From Acaryochloris sp. IP29b_bin.137 (GTDB lineage: Bacteria; Cyanobacteriota; Cyanobacteriia; Thermosynechococcales; Thermosynechococcaceae): a stretch of DNA of 36,085 nt. The stretch covers positions 1-36,085 of the forward strand of contig NZ_JANQOP010000257.1 in NCBI RefSeq assembly GCF_028285745.1. Direction: 5' to 3'. The notes below the pieces were generated by a model. It saw only the letters and a list, made by a program, of their open reading frames with translations, was not told the DNA's origin and did not search any database. Below are positions 25,298 to 34,066 of the stretch, piece after piece (within the stretch, counting starts at the first letter, position 1; each line of letters starts with the position of its first letter). The translations under genes were made by a program, and so were the position numbers.

Positions 25298-25442
25298 TGA
25301 AGATATCCCGATAGATGATGAAGGGGCAGGGTTTGAATAAAGCGTTATCAACCAGAAAATTAGAAAACCCTAGAACCCAGATATGGATAACTAGCGATTG
25401 AAGAATATAGTGTAGGGCTTTTAAAAATAGCTATAAATATTC

Positions 25443-26591
25443 TTACAAGTTTAGGTCAATCTGGGGGGTGGTGACAAAATGCTTGAGCAAAGTTTTCCCA
25501 GACGCGCTAATGGCAAACAGTTGACGATTGCGGTTAAATAAGGCCGAACCGACTTGGACGGTGCGATCGCAATGGGTCTGGATATAAGTTTGCGATCTCG
25601 CATCAATTCCTTCGGTAATCGCCCCATAAACCTTGTCTACCCAGCCACTGTGGTTTTGCTGATCTAAGTTCATTAAGAATTGCAGCGCTGCTTCAGCGGT
25701 CGCTTTAGACAATAAAGATTGGAGCTGAGGTGTAGGCAATCCTACCTTCGCGGCATAGGCTGTCATAATCTCCAGACGAGCGTCTGCTAAATGGTGATGA
25801 GTCTGAAAAATTCCGCCCGCCAGCTTCAGCAGCTTGCCATGATATCCAAGGAGTAACACAGAAGAGACACTGTGCAATCCTGCTTCCACCAATAGCGGTC
25901 CCAACCAATTAGCCGTTTTAACCTGATCCTCAGGTGGAATGCCCAAAATATGGGCAATATCCAAACCATTTTCACCAACACAAAACACTAAATTTTTCTG
26001 ATCCGCCGCCTTTTGGCGCAGCTCCGACCGAAATTGTTCGAGCTGCTGGGGCGCACTCAAAGGTTGGGATATGCCTGAGGTGCCGAGGAGGGATAGCCCT
26101 TCCACAATCCCAAACGCCGCATTGGAAGTGCGCGCGGCCAAGGCCCGTCCTTCGGGCAGGATAAGAGTGACCTGAATCCGATCGCCCGATTTTAGATGAT
26201 GGGACAAGTTCTGTTTTAGGAGCTGTTGGGCATAGCGATAAATCGCCGGTTGATTGCCTTGATTTTGGTTGAATCCAATCCCTTCTCCTCCCTTTAAAAG
26301 GATGGGTTCTGCCTGGTCAGGGGCCGCCCATTCTACTAAAGCCCAAATCGGAGTATGTCGCGTTAAGTCCAAATTATCGCCGGGATCGCTGCGGGTGATG
26401 GCTAAGGCTTGGCTCGGTCCCAATCTGGAGACTTGTTCAATGGGAATCTCTACCCACTGCTGAGGCTTGACCAAGTTCAACGTCACTTGGGATCGGGGCT
26501 TGGCGTCGTAAAGATGTTGCAAAGCTGCGATCGCAGCCGCACAAGCAAAGACCGGTAAAGTATAGCCAGAGCGGGGGGGCGGGTTTGACAT
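25443..26591 (-). CDS. cbiD: Cobalt-precorrin-5B C1-methyltransferase
   Basis: A 382-aa CbiD-family enzyme that methylates C1 of cobalt-precorrin-5B with S-adenosylmethionine in the early-cobalt branch of cobalamin synthesis. Its N-terminus SGYTLPVFACAAAIAAL is a variant of the family signature GYTTG-x-CAAAA-x-AA. Further conserved parts are ITRSDPGDNLDLTRHTPIWA, KGGEGIGFN, and VEGLSLLGTSGISQPLS, the last being the Gly-rich nucleotide or substrate loop found in all CbiD proteins. The frame opens at 26618; ATG 26591 places the signature close to the start. guaA follows 145 bp downstream on the same strand. psb27 is divergent, 132 bp away. Confidence 0.9.
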   Translation of the reverse strand: MSNPPPRSGYTLPVFACAAAIAALQHLYDAKPRSQVTLNLVKPQQWVEIPIEQVSRLGPSQALAITRSDPGDNLDLTRHTPIWALVEWAAPDQAEPILLKGGEGIGFNQNQGNQPAIYRYAQQLLKQNLSHHLKSGDRIQVTLILPEGRALAARTSNAAFGIVEGLSLLGTSGISQPLSAPQQLEQFRSELRQKAADQKNLVFCVGENGLDIAHILGIPPEDQVKTANWLGPLLVEAGLHSVSSVLLLGYHGKLLKLAGGIFQTHHHLADARLEIMTAYAAKVGLPTPQLQSLLSKATAEAALQFLMNLDQQNHSGWVDKVYGAITEGIDARSQTYIQTHCDRTVQVGSALFNRNRQLFAISASGKTLLKHFVTTPQIDLNL

Positions 26592-26723
26592 GCAGAAATG
26601 CTCGATTTGCCAGAGCATTCAGAACAGTAATGTTTTATCCTTTAAAACTGGGGACTTTTTGACAGACCGAAGTCAATCACGATCCCTCATCATTATTTTG
26701 TTATACGAGATCCCATAATCATT

Positions 26724-27134
26724 ATGAAGCGCTTTGTCTCCCGTCTACTCAGCTTAATGCTTGTAGCCTCGATGTTCCTAACTGGTTGCTCGCTTCTCTC
26801 CCCTGAGACCCTTCTATCGGGTGACTATCAGCAAGACACCATTTACGTGATTGACAACCTCAGTAATGCAATCACCTTGCCTGATGATGATCCCAACAAG
26901 GCAGAAAACCAAGCAGCCGCTGGCGCTCTCATCAGTGAATATGTATCTCGGTATCGTCGGAAGCCCCAATTAGCTGGGTCTGCTTCCTTTATGACCATGG
27001 CTACTGCCCTCAATGGCATTGCTGGACACTACAAATCCTATCCCAACCGCCCCCTACCTCAACGACTCAAGGATCGGTTGGAACTGGAGTTCAAACAAGC
27101 TAAGATTGCCCTCAAACGCGAATCTGCTGCTTAA
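26724..27134 (+). CDS. psb27: Photosystem II assembly lipoprotein Psb27
   Basis: A 136-aa thylakoid-lumenal lipoprotein that binds CP43 in photosystem II assembly and repair intermediates and holds off the oxygen-evolving subunits until the Mn cluster can form. The signal peptide ends in the lipobox FLTGC, giving lipidated Cys22. The mature four-helix-bundle part shows GDYQQDTIYVIDNL, then DDPNKAENQAAAGALISEYVSRYRR and SFMTMATALNGIAGHY, all characteristic. Length is normal. It is divergent from cbiD and followed after 23 bp by tatA on the same strand. This gene is the clearest evidence that the window is from a cyanobacterium. Confidence 0.95.
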   Translation: MKRFVSRLLSLMLVASMFLTGCSLLSPETLLSGDYQQDTIYVIDNLSNAITLPDDDPNKAENQAAAGALISEYVSRYRRKPQLAGSASFMTMATALNGIAGHYKSYPNRPLPQRLKDRLELEFKQAKIALKRESAA

Positions 27135-27157
27135 CGCTCACTTGAAGGACTCTGTGC

Positions 27158-27322
27158 ATGTTTGGTCTAGGTTGGTTGGAAGTTGGACTGATTGCTCTCG
27201 CAGCAGTACTCCTGTTTGGTCCCAAGAAATTACCGGAATTAGGAGCGTCTCTAGGCAAATCCTTGAGGGGCTTTAAAGAAGAGTTACAAGACGCCGCCGA
27301 AGAAGACTCAGCCGAAGACTAG
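27158..27322 (+). CDS. tatA: Short TatA/E-type Sec-independent translocase subunit
   Basis: A 54-aa protein starting MFGLGWLEVGLIALAAVLLF, followed by GPKKLPELGASLGKSLRGFK and a short acidic tail. This is the complete TatA/E module: a transmembrane helix, the F-G hinge with PKKLPELG, and an amphipathic helix. TatA oligomerises with TatC to move folded twin-arginine precursors across the thylakoid and cytoplasmic membranes. The tail is shorter than in most TatA proteins, so a TatE-like variant is possible. The gene begins 23 bp after psb27 and is probably cotranscribed with it. It ends 32 bp before a strong hairpin. Confidence 0.9.
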   Translation: MFGLGWLEVGLIALAAVLLFGPKKLPELGASLGKSLRGFKEELQDAAEEDSAED

Positions 27323-27354
27323 ATCAGCATACCCGCGACTCAGTGATTCAGCCT

Positions 27355-27395
27355 ATCCCCCCTCTTTTGATCAATTAGGAGGGGGGATTAAGTTT
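27355..27395 (+). terminator. Rho-independent-like terminator after psb27-tatA
   Basis: A perfect 10-bp GC-rich stem ATCCCCCCTC / GAGGGGGGAT (27355-27364 and 27379-27388) has a 14-nt loop and is followed by the short sequence TAAGTTT. The U-tract is poor, but the stem is strong and lies 32 bp after the tatA stop and 24 bp from the convergent tsaB stop, so it may serve both transcripts. Confidence 0.65.
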
Positions 27396-27411
27396 GGCTC
27401 TGATTACACGC

Positions 27412-28053
27412 CTAGTGGGAAGGGAGACTTGCTGCAAGGGCGCCATAGTATGGCAGCACTCCTTGCCATGAGGATGGCCGACCCGCCTGCCATTGCTGAT
27501 GAGCTAAGGCAATCATGGCCTGGCAACGATGCTCTGGCTCTGGGGTGCCAGGGAAAAGATGGTGGTGAATCCTTTCTGTCGATAAGAGGCGTTGCCAAAC
27601 CTCTTGATCGACATATTGAAGCGGCTTATCGGTCGACAAAACCCGATTCGACTGGTCCCAAGTAAAGAGACTGCCATACACGGAACCGCGTTGACCCGGG
27701 CATTCTACAGCAATCCGTTCCCCACCATGGACCTTAGATGAACAACTAGCATAGGCATAGGCTTGGGCGGTGAGAGTCGAAACCCCATAAAGCGGAATGT
27801 GTAATTGTTGAGCTAAGGTGCGGGCCGTGACGACACCGATGCGGGTCCCCGTAAAGCTGCCCGGCCCTTGAGCAACCACCAACCACTCCAGATCGGTCCA
27901 TAAGCAAGATCCGAGAAATGTCTCTAAATATGGGTGGAGGTGGATAGAGATATCTCGGCCTAAATCCCAAGTTTGATAGCGGTTGATCTGGTCAAAATTG
28001 GAGAGGCCTAGCGTTAAAGCAGCGCTAGTCGTATCAAGGCCGAGGGCATACAT
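27412..28053 (-). CDS. tsaB: tRNA threonylcarbamoyladenosine synthesis protein TsaB
   Basis: A protein of about 213 aa of the ASKHA-fold TsaB family, the partner of TsaD (with TsaE) that places the threonylcarbamoyl group on A37 of ANN-reading tRNAs. The N-terminus MYALGLDTTSAALTLGL is the usual ASKHA phosphate-1 strand pair, and VVAQGPGSFTGTRIGVVTAR is the family hallmark. Downstream is PLYGVSTLTAQAYA. The C-terminal half is short, as in TsaB compared with TsaD. The frame extends to a GTG at 28077 with AGAAGG too close to it; ATG 28053 was chosen because the protein family normally begins one or two residues before the LGLDTT strand. It is convergent with tatA. Confidence 0.9.
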   Translation of the reverse strand: MYALGLDTTSAALTLGLSNFDQINRYQTWDLGRDISIHLHPYLETFLGSCLWTDLEWLVVAQGPGSFTGTRIGVVTARTLAQQLHIPLYGVSTLTAQAYAYASCSSKVHGGERIAVECPGQRGSVYGSLFTWDQSNRVLSTDKPLQYVDQEVWQRLLSTERIHHHLFPGTPEPEHRCQAMIALAHQQWQAGRPSSWQGVLPYYGALAASLPSH

Positions 28054-28152
28054 ATGGAACTTCGTGATAACGATCACCTTCTCATTCTAGTAAAGCAGGG
28101 GATGATAGTTACACAACCTTTGAGCGGCAGATAGGGCAACCACGGCAGGCAT

Positions 28153-28809
28153 ATGGAACGCATTTTGGGCGAGTATTTAGGAGAATTTAACGGCTATAGT
28201 GGCTGGATTGTTTGGAATCTATTTCTAGCCTTTATTCCGATGGCTTTAAGCTTTAGGCTCTTTCGATGGTCGCCACGATCACGATCGCTGGTGTGGTGGA
28301 TTGGTTTGATTGTGTTTATTGCGTTTTTACCCAATGCACCCTATCTACTCACGGACATTATTCATTTAATTGGTGCGGCTCGCCATACTCGTTCCGTTTG
28401 GATTGTGACTCTGTTCTTTATTCCGCTGCACACTTTTGCCATTCTGGCTGGCTTTGAAGCCTATGTTATCTCTTTGATTAATCAAGGGCACTATCTCAAA
28501 AAGCAAGGTGCGGGCCAGTATGTAAAGTGGGCAGAGATCCTGGTGCATATTCTCAGTGCGGTTGGCATTTATCTAGGACGGTTTATCCGCTTTAACAGTT
28601 GGGACCTGATCACTAACCCGCAAAATGTCCTCCTGGTCACGCTCAATGAACTCACCTCGAAATTCCCGATTGTGGTTATCTCGATTACTGTACTCGTGTT
28701 AATCCTGTTTTATTGGATAATGAAGCAGATCACCCTAGGGCTGGTGCTACGGTTTCGGCATGTCCGCCAATCTAACCAAGGTCTGTTTTCCGATCAAGAT
28801 CTGCTCTGA
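28153..28809 (+). CDS. DUF1361 integral membrane protein
   Basis: A 218-aa protein with about six membrane-spanning stretches and short loops. The signature region FLPNAPYLLTDIIHL after the third helix, and IYLGRFIRFNSWDLITNP after the fifth, match the DUF1361 family of bacterial membrane proteins. No biochemical function is known. The C-terminus is basic and cytoplasmic in appearance. It starts 99 bp upstream-to-downstream from the divergent tsaB start, so a divergent promoter is likely in between. A 68-aa gene follows on the same strand. Confidence 0.82.
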   Translation: MERILGEYLGEFNGYSGWIVWNLFLAFIPMALSFRLFRWSPRSRSLVWWIGLIVFIAFLPNAPYLLTDIIHLIGAARHTRSVWIVTLFFIPLHTFAILAGFEAYVISLINQGHYLKKQGAGQYVKWAEILVHILSAVGIYLGRFIRFNSWDLITNPQNVLLVTLNELTSKFPIVVISITVLVLILFYWIMKQITLGLVLRFRHVRQSNQGLFSDQDLL

Positions 28810-28864
28810 GGGTAGGTGCGACCATGCCAGAATGGTGGCATACCCCCAATGGAAAGGATGAGTG

Positions 28865-29071
28865 ATGCCCTTAGAACGCCGATTATCTCGTGATGCTTTT
28901 TTGCAGAATGAGATTGTGATTTTGAAGCAACTTTGTCTGACTCCGAGTCGGATGTTTCAACCCGGGCGCTATAAAGTCAGTGATTTGCCAGATGAGGCGT
29001 TCACAATGGGGTTAGTTGAACGGGCTCCCATTCCCTCTGAAGAGAATCAAGATACAAACCCATCGCCATAG
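28865..29071 (+). CDS. Small conserved-looking protein of unknown function
   Basis: A 68-aa soluble protein, MPLERRLSRDAFLQNEIVIL at the start, with a central PSRMFQPGRYKVSDLPDEAF and a polar Ser/Pro/Glu-rich end. There is no membrane segment, Cys cluster or DNA-binding motif. The ATG at 28865 has AAGGA seven bases upstream, which favours it over the GTG three bases earlier. It follows the DUF1361 gene by 55 bp and may share its transcript. No family is recognised. Confidence 0.6.
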   Translation: MPLERRLSRDAFLQNEIVILKQLCLTPSRMFQPGRYKVSDLPDEAFTMGLVERAPIPSEENQDTNPSP

Positions 29072-29344
29072 ATTTGGGCATAAGCGGGTAGATAAACTGC
29101 TGCTTTAAAGGGCTACCAACTAATCTTCGGCTCAGAGCTAGACATACACTCTGTTGGGGATATTGAGCGTCCTTCTTGATCAAAGATGGGCGGTCCTAAA
29201 GATCTATCGGATCTTGATTGCACCCTAGATCTACATCCAAGGGTATTAACTGCGATAATGGGTGAGTTTGCCAAAGTGCAAGGATAACTTTCTCCTTGGT
29301 GGAGGAAATATTGTTGTTTAAAGCGGGAGCTGGATCAATCAGGT

Positions 29345-31132
29345 ATGCGAACCCACTATTGCAGTGAACTAAGAAATGATCATGTGGGTGAACGGGTAAC
29401 CCTCTGTGGTTGGGTAGACCGCCGTCGCGATCATGGGGGAGTGATTTTTTTAGATGTGCGTGATCGCACCGGTATCGTCCAAATTGTCAGTGATCCGGAA
29501 CGAACCCCTGATGCCTATCCCCAAGCGGATGCCCTGCGCAACGAATATGTCGTTCGCATCCAGGGTGAAGTCAGTCGTCGTCCTGATGATTCTTTAAATC
29601 CGCGCCTGCCGACAGGAGAAATTGAGATCTACGCCGATCAGATTGAGCTACTAAATGCGGTTCATCAGCAGTTGCCTTTTCAGGTCTCGACTGCCGATGT
29701 GGAATCGGTTAAAGAGGAGCTGCGTCTCAAGTATCGGTATTTGGATTTGCGACGCGATCGCATGCATCAAAACATTATGATGCGGCATCGACTGATTCAA
29801 TCCATCCGCCGCTACTTGGAAGATCAGCAAGGCTTTATTGATATTGAAACTCCCGTTTTAACGCGCTCTACCCCCGAGGGTGCTCGGGACTACCTGGTTC
29901 CCAGTCGAGCCAATCCAGGCGAATGGTTCGCTTTGCCCCAGTCACCGCAAATCTTTAAGCAACTGTTGATGGTGTCTGGGTTTGACCGCTATTACCAAAT
30001 TGCTCGTTGTTTCCGGGATGAGGACTTACGGGCCGATCGCCAGCCAGAATTTACGCAGTTGGATATGGAAATGAGCTTTATGTCCCAAGCGGAAATCATC
30101 CAGCTCAACGAAGACTTAATGCGGCATATCTTCAAGACCCTCAAAGAGATTGATCTACCGCAGACCTTCCCGCAAATGACCTACATCGAGGCGATGGAAC
30201 GGTACGGTACGGACCGACCGGATACTCGATTTGGCCTGGAATTGGTCAATGTCTCTGACTTGCTCGCTGACTCAGGATTTAAGGTATTTTCAGGGGCGAT
30301 CAAAAAAGGGGGGCAAGTTAAAGTCCTGCCCATTCCCGATGGCAATGCCAATATTTCCAACGTTCGCATCAAACCCGGTGGCGATTTGTTTTCTGAGGCC
30401 AGTGCAGGTGGCGCCAAAGGTCTGGCCTATATTCGTGTCAAAGACGATGGGGCGATAGATACGATTGGGGCGATTAAGGACAATCTCTCTCCAGAGCAGA
30501 CGGCAGAACTACTAGAGCGTACGGGAGCCAAACCCGGCCATCTCCTCCTCTTTGGGGCAGGTCCCACAGCAATTGTCAATGCCTCTCTCTCTCGGCTGCG
30601 GTTGGCGTTGGCAGCAGAAATGAATCTGATTGATCCAAACCGAATCGATTTGCTGTGGATTACCGAGTTCCCCATGTTTGAGTGGAACGCCGATGAAAAG
30701 CGTTTGGAAGCGCTCCATCATCCCTTTACAGCTCCCTATCCTGAGGATGAAGCCGACCTTAAAACCGCTCGTGCCCAAGCATACGACTTGGTCTATAACG
30801 GCCTGGAAATTGGCGGGGGAAGTCTGAGGATTTTTCAAGCTGACCTACAACAGCGAGTATTTGATGCCATTGGTTTATCGGCGGACGAAGCCCAGGATAA
30901 ATTTGGGTTCTTGCTCAATGCCTTTAACTTCGGCGCACCCCCCCATGGCGGCATCGCCTATGGCATTGATCGCTTGGCGATGCTGCTGAGTGGCGAAGAG
31001 TCCATCCGTGACACCATTGCCTTTCCCAAAACCCAGCAAGCTCGTTGCTTGCTGACCCAAGCCCCTTCATCAGTCGATCCAAGACAACTGAAAGAGCTGC
31101 ACATCAAGTCCACAGCTGAACCCAATCAGTAA
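29345..31132 (+). CDS. aspS: Aspartyl-tRNA synthetase
   Basis: A 595-aa bacterial-type class IIb synthetase. The N-terminal OB-fold anticodon-binding domain (about 1-110) includes [20 protein letters not shown]. Motif 1 lies in [20 protein letters not shown]. Motif 2 is [14 protein letters not shown] at residues 223-236. The GAD insertion domain (about 300-420) is present. Motif 3 is GIDRLAMLL, starting at residue 540. Length is standard. Whether it is discriminating (tRNA-Asp only) or non-discriminating (also charging tRNA-Asn) depends on whether the genome has AsnRS or GatCAB and cannot be judged here. The gene stands alone, with 273 bp upstream containing only a short inverted repeat AAGATC / GATCTT at 29199-29215. 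Confidence 0.97.
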   Translation: MRTHYCSELRNDHVGERVTLCGWVDRRRDHGGVIFLDVRDRTGIVQIVSDPERTPDAYPQADALRNEYVVRIQGEVSRRPDDSLNPRLPTGEIEIYADQIELLNAVHQQLPFQVSTADVESVKEELRLKYRYLDLRRDRMHQNIMMRHRLIQSIRRYLEDQQGFIDIETPVLTRSTPEGARDYLVPSRANPGEWFALPQSPQIFKQLLMVSGFDRYYQIARCFRDEDLRADRQPEFTQLDMEMSFMSQAEIIQLNEDLMRHIFKTLKEIDLPQTFPQMTYIEAMERYGTDRPDTRFGLELVNVSDLLADSGFKVFSGAIKKGGQVKVLPIPDGNANISNVRIKPGGDLFSEASAGGAKGLAYIRVKDDGAIDTIGAIKDNLSPEQTAELLERTGAKPGHLLLFGAGPTAIVNASLSRLRLALAAEMNLIDPNRIDLLWITEFPMFEWNADEKRLEALHHPFTAPYPEDEADLKTARAQAYDLVYNGLEIGGGSLRIFQADLQQRVFDAIGLSADEAQDKFGFLLNAFNFGAPPHGGIAYGIDRLAMLLSGEESIRDTIAFPKTQQARCLLTQAPSSVDPRQLKELHIKSTAEPNQ

Positions 31133-31301
31133 ATTGAGGTCGATAACCGTCCCCGATGGGGTGATTGTGGTACTAGGTCAGAGTTTAAGGAACCTTAAGG
31201 GCTTATTGGGAGACAACTCAACCAGAAACACCGATATCTGGATGATTTCCAACTCTTAATGGTTCACCCGCCTGCTTCGATCCCTTAACTGAATTAACAC
31301 T

Positions 31302-32060
31302 ATGAAAATCCATTGTCTTGCTCACCCAGGTTACTGTGTCCGTCATACGGCTCGATCTGGCATATTGGGGTTGACTATGCTGCTGGGGTTATCGTTGCCT
31401 ATAAAAGCTCAACCCCAGACACCGACCGCTTCAGAAATGCAGTATCGTGTGCTGTCGGTGACTGGGCAAGGTATCGAAAATATTCAGACCACCCAGGCTC
31501 AGGTCCGCTTGGGCGTGGAGGTTCAGGGTAAAACCGCCGAGGCTGTCCAACAGCAAGTTGCCAGCCGCTCTGCTGCGGTGGTCTCTCTCTTAAAGTCTCG
31601 CCAGGTGAAGAAGCTGGAAACAACAGGGATTAACCTGAGTCCGAACTATAGCTACAACAATGGCCAACGACGACTGGTGGGCTATCAAGGCAGCAATATT
31701 GTCAGCTTCCGGGTTGATATTGAGGCAGCCGGTCCTCTGATGGATGATGCGGTCAAAGCCGGAGCGTCACGGATTGATCGCGTTTCGTTTGTGGCGGCAG
31801 ACGCTACGATCGCAGCCGCCCAAAAGCAAGCTTTAACCCAAGCCACTCAAGATGCTCAAGCTCAAGCTAGGGCCGTGTTATCTACGCTGAACCTGTCTCC
31901 CAAAGATGTGATCAGTATCCAAATCAATCGGGCCAATGCCCCAGCCCCACCCCCGATTCCGATCCAAGCAACGGTTCTGAGATCTGAGTCTGCCTCAACC
32001 CCGGTCGTGGGTGGTGAACAATCTGTCCGAGCTGCGGTCACCCTACACATCAGATACTAA
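31302..32060 (+). CDS. SIMPL-domain (DUF541) exported protein
   Basis: A 252-aa protein with an N-terminal signal peptide (hydrophobic core about 19-33, probable cleavage after PIKA at residue 36). The mature part is a SIMPL/DUF541 domain: VLSVTGQGIENIQTTQAQVRLG at its start, KKLETTGINLSPNYSYNNGQ in the middle, then a helix AAAQKQALTQATQDAQAQAR and a final strand AAVTLHIRY. Such proteins occur in the periplasm or outer membrane fraction and include E. coli YggE, linked to oxidative stress; the molecular function is unknown. It lies between aspS and the ABC importer operon with clear gaps on both sides, so it is probably monocistronic. Confidence 0.87.
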   Translation: MKIHCLAHPGYCVRHTARSGILGLTMLLGLSLPIKAQPQTPTASEMQYRVLSVTGQGIENIQTTQAQVRLGVEVQGKTAEAVQQQVASRSAAVVSLLKSRQVKKLETTGINLSPNYSYNNGQRRLVGYQGSNIVSFRVDIEAAGPLMDDAVKAGASRIDRVSFVAADATIAAAQKQALTQATQDAQAQARAVLSTLNLSPKDVISIQINRANAPAPPPIPIQATVLRSESASTPVVGGEQSVRAAVTLHIRY

Positions 32061-32117
32061 GCTTCATACGCCCCGCTAGTCGCTGGCGAGACCTCCTAGC
32101 AGTAGAACGCAGATTTT

Positions 32118-32149
32118 GGGCATTGGTGCCACAATACGATCTAATGCCC
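32118..32149. repeat. Hairpin between SIMPL and ABC genes
   Basis: Arms GGGCATT (32118-32124) and AATGCCC (32143-32149) are perfectly complementary around an 18-nt loop, 58 bp after the SIMPL stop codon and about 100 bp before the binding-protein gene. It has no T-run. It could end the SIMPL message or lie in the importer leader. Confidence 0.3.
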
Positions 32150-32251
32150 CCACCCAGATTTGATCAAACCATAACTTCCCATTAATCTTGTCTCAACGGT
32201 TTGATGCTTTCCCTTTAATGGGCTTGTCGTTTATGTAGCGTTATCGCAACT

Positions 32252-34066
32252 ATGGCTGTACAGAAAATTTCAATCTGGCAAAAAACACCCCAATTGGTGA
32301 TGTCTGCTTTGCTAATTGCAACGGTGGCAGTGCCGCTAGGGTGTCGCCCACGTGATGGAGTGGGCAATACTGATGTCAAAGTATTGAACTATTTTCGCAG
32401 CGATACCTATAAAAGTCTGGATCCACCTAAACAATTTGACGTGGCTTCAGCCAATATCATTGCTAATGTTTATGATCCGCTCCTCGAATACCACTATCTC
32501 AAGCGCCCCTACGAATTAGCGCCCAACTTGGTGGAGAAAATGCCTGAACTGGGAGCAGATAAACTCACCTATACATTTACCCTTCGTAAGGGTATCCAGT
32601 TTCACGATGATCCGTGTTTCCCTGACGGTAAAGGTCGAGAATTGACAGCAGATGACGTCATTTACTCTATAAAACGATTTGCTGATGTTAATGTAAATCC
32701 ACAAAGCTATCCAGTCCTCCTTCAAGATCGGATCAAAGGGCTCGACGCTTTTCGTGAAAAAACCCGTCAACAAAAAAACATAGATTACGACAAAGAATCA
32801 GTCGAAGGGATCAAGAAAATTGACGCTCACACCTTTCAGATTGTGATGAGTAAACCCGATCCGCTTACTTTGATGTCGTTTGCCTCAGAAGCCTTAGCTA
32901 TTGTTCCTAAAGAAGCAGTTGATAAGTATGGGGATAAACTCAATCACCATGCAGTGGGTACAGGGCCATTTATTCTAGCTGACAACCCTCGTCGAGGGGT
33001 AATGGTGCTCAAGAAAAACCCTAACTACCACGGAACTTATCCCACTGAAGGCGAGGCAGAGGATAAGCAGAAAGGTTTATTAGCAAGCGCAGGGAAAAAA
33101 TTACCTTTAGTTGATGAAATTAGGCTGCCATTGATTGAAGAATCCCAACCCGCTATGCTCCAATTCCGTAAGGGAGGTTTAGATTGGATTGGGTTAGATC
33201 GGAATAATTTCCCGAATATGGCTTACAAAGATGATAAAGGGTTCCATCTCAAAGACGAGTTTGCTAAAAAATTCGAACTCTATTGGGTTGAATCATTATC
33301 ATCGTCTTTTATTGCTATTAACTGGAAGAATCAGTTATTGGGGAAGAATAAAGCATTGCGTCAAGCTTTAGCCTACACCATCAATGTCCCTGAGTTTATA
33401 GACAAAATGAGCAATGGCCGAGGTACGCCGTTACAGACCATTGTTCCTATTCCCATTGATGGTAGTCAGCAATCAATTAAAACTAACTGGTATTCTCACA
33501 ATCTGCAAAAGGCGAAAGAGAAATTAAAAGAAGCTGGATATCCCGATGGTAAAGGTCTACCTCCTTTAGTGATGCTTTATGGCTCGACAGATTCTGATAC
33601 TCGGCAAGCCTACGAGTTTATGCGGGCACAATTTGCAAAAGCAGGCATTAATCTTAAGGCTGAGTTTTTTACCTTCTCTGAATTTCTGCGACGAAAGGAA
33701 GATGGTAATTTTCAACTTTCTGGTGGAGGATGGCGTGCAGACTACCCAGATGCAGAGAACTTCTATCAGCTTTTATATGGACCTAATCAAGCGCCTGGAC
33801 CTAATGCTGGTTCCTATAAAAATGCAGAATTCGATCGTCTGTATGAACAGATGCGCCAGATGTCTCCTGGTCCAGAGCGGAATCAGATCATTGAGAAAAT
33901 GGCTGCAATCGTCACTGAAGATGTACCCGTAGTGTTGACTTCGTCTCCGATTGCGGTGGGCATGCATCAAAAATGGTTGTTGAATATGAAACGGAATTTG
34001 ATGTTAGGGTCTCAATTCAAGTTTTTAGATATAGATACTCAAGCTAAGTCTCAAGGGCTGAGATAA
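32252..34066 (+). CDS. Peptide-type ABC importer substrate-binding protein
   Basis: A 604-aa periplasmic binding protein of the SBP_bac_5 (OppA/DppA) family. The N-terminus has a hydrophobic stretch ending VPLGC at about residue 31, a weak lipobox that would make it a lipoprotein. Family landmarks are TYTFTLRKGIQFHDDP, ADDVIYSIKRFAD, VGTGPFILADNP, and near the end GGWRADYPDAENFYQLLYGP. Ligands of this family include oligopeptides, dipeptides, nickel chelates and opines; none can be selected. It contains an insertion relative to short members (about 265-290, charged). Its stop TAA overlaps the ATG of the next gene by one base, showing translational coupling to the permeases. Confidence 0.92.
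   Translation: MAVQKISIWQKTPQLVMSALLIATVAVPLGCRPRDGVGNTDVKVLNYFRSDTYKSLDPPKQFDVASANIIANVYDPLLEYHYLKRPYELAPNLVEKMPELGADKLTYTFTLRKGIQFHDDPCFPDGKGRELTADDVIYSIKRFADVNVNPQSYPVLLQDRIKGLDAFREKTRQQKNIDYDKESVEGIKKIDAHTFQIVMSKPDPLTLMSFASEALAIVPKEAVDKYGDKLNHHAVGTGPFILADNPRRGVMVLKKNPNYHGTYPTEGEAEDKQKGLLASAGKKLPLVDEIRLPLIEESQPAMLQFRKGGLDWIGLDRNNFPNMAYKDDKGFHLKDEFAKKFELYWVESLSSSFIAINWKNQLLGKNKALRQALAYTINVPEFIDKMSNGRGTPLQTIVPIPIDGSQQSIKTNWYSHNLQKAKEKLKEAGYPDGKGLPPLVMLYGSTDSDTRQAYEFMRAQFAKAGINLKAEFFTFSEFLRRKEDGNFQLSGGGWRADYPDAENFYQLLYGPNQAPGPNAGSYKNAEFDRLYEQMRQMSPGPERNQIIEKMAAIVTEDVPVVLTSSPIAVGMHQKWLLNMKRNLMLGSQFKFLDIDTQAKSQGLR

Noticed and set aside
31151-31198. Short inverted repeats (CCCC-gat-GGGG and TTAAGG-aa-CCTTAA) after aspS
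   Set aside because: The stems are only 4 and 6 bp and no T-run follows, so a terminator call is not supported.
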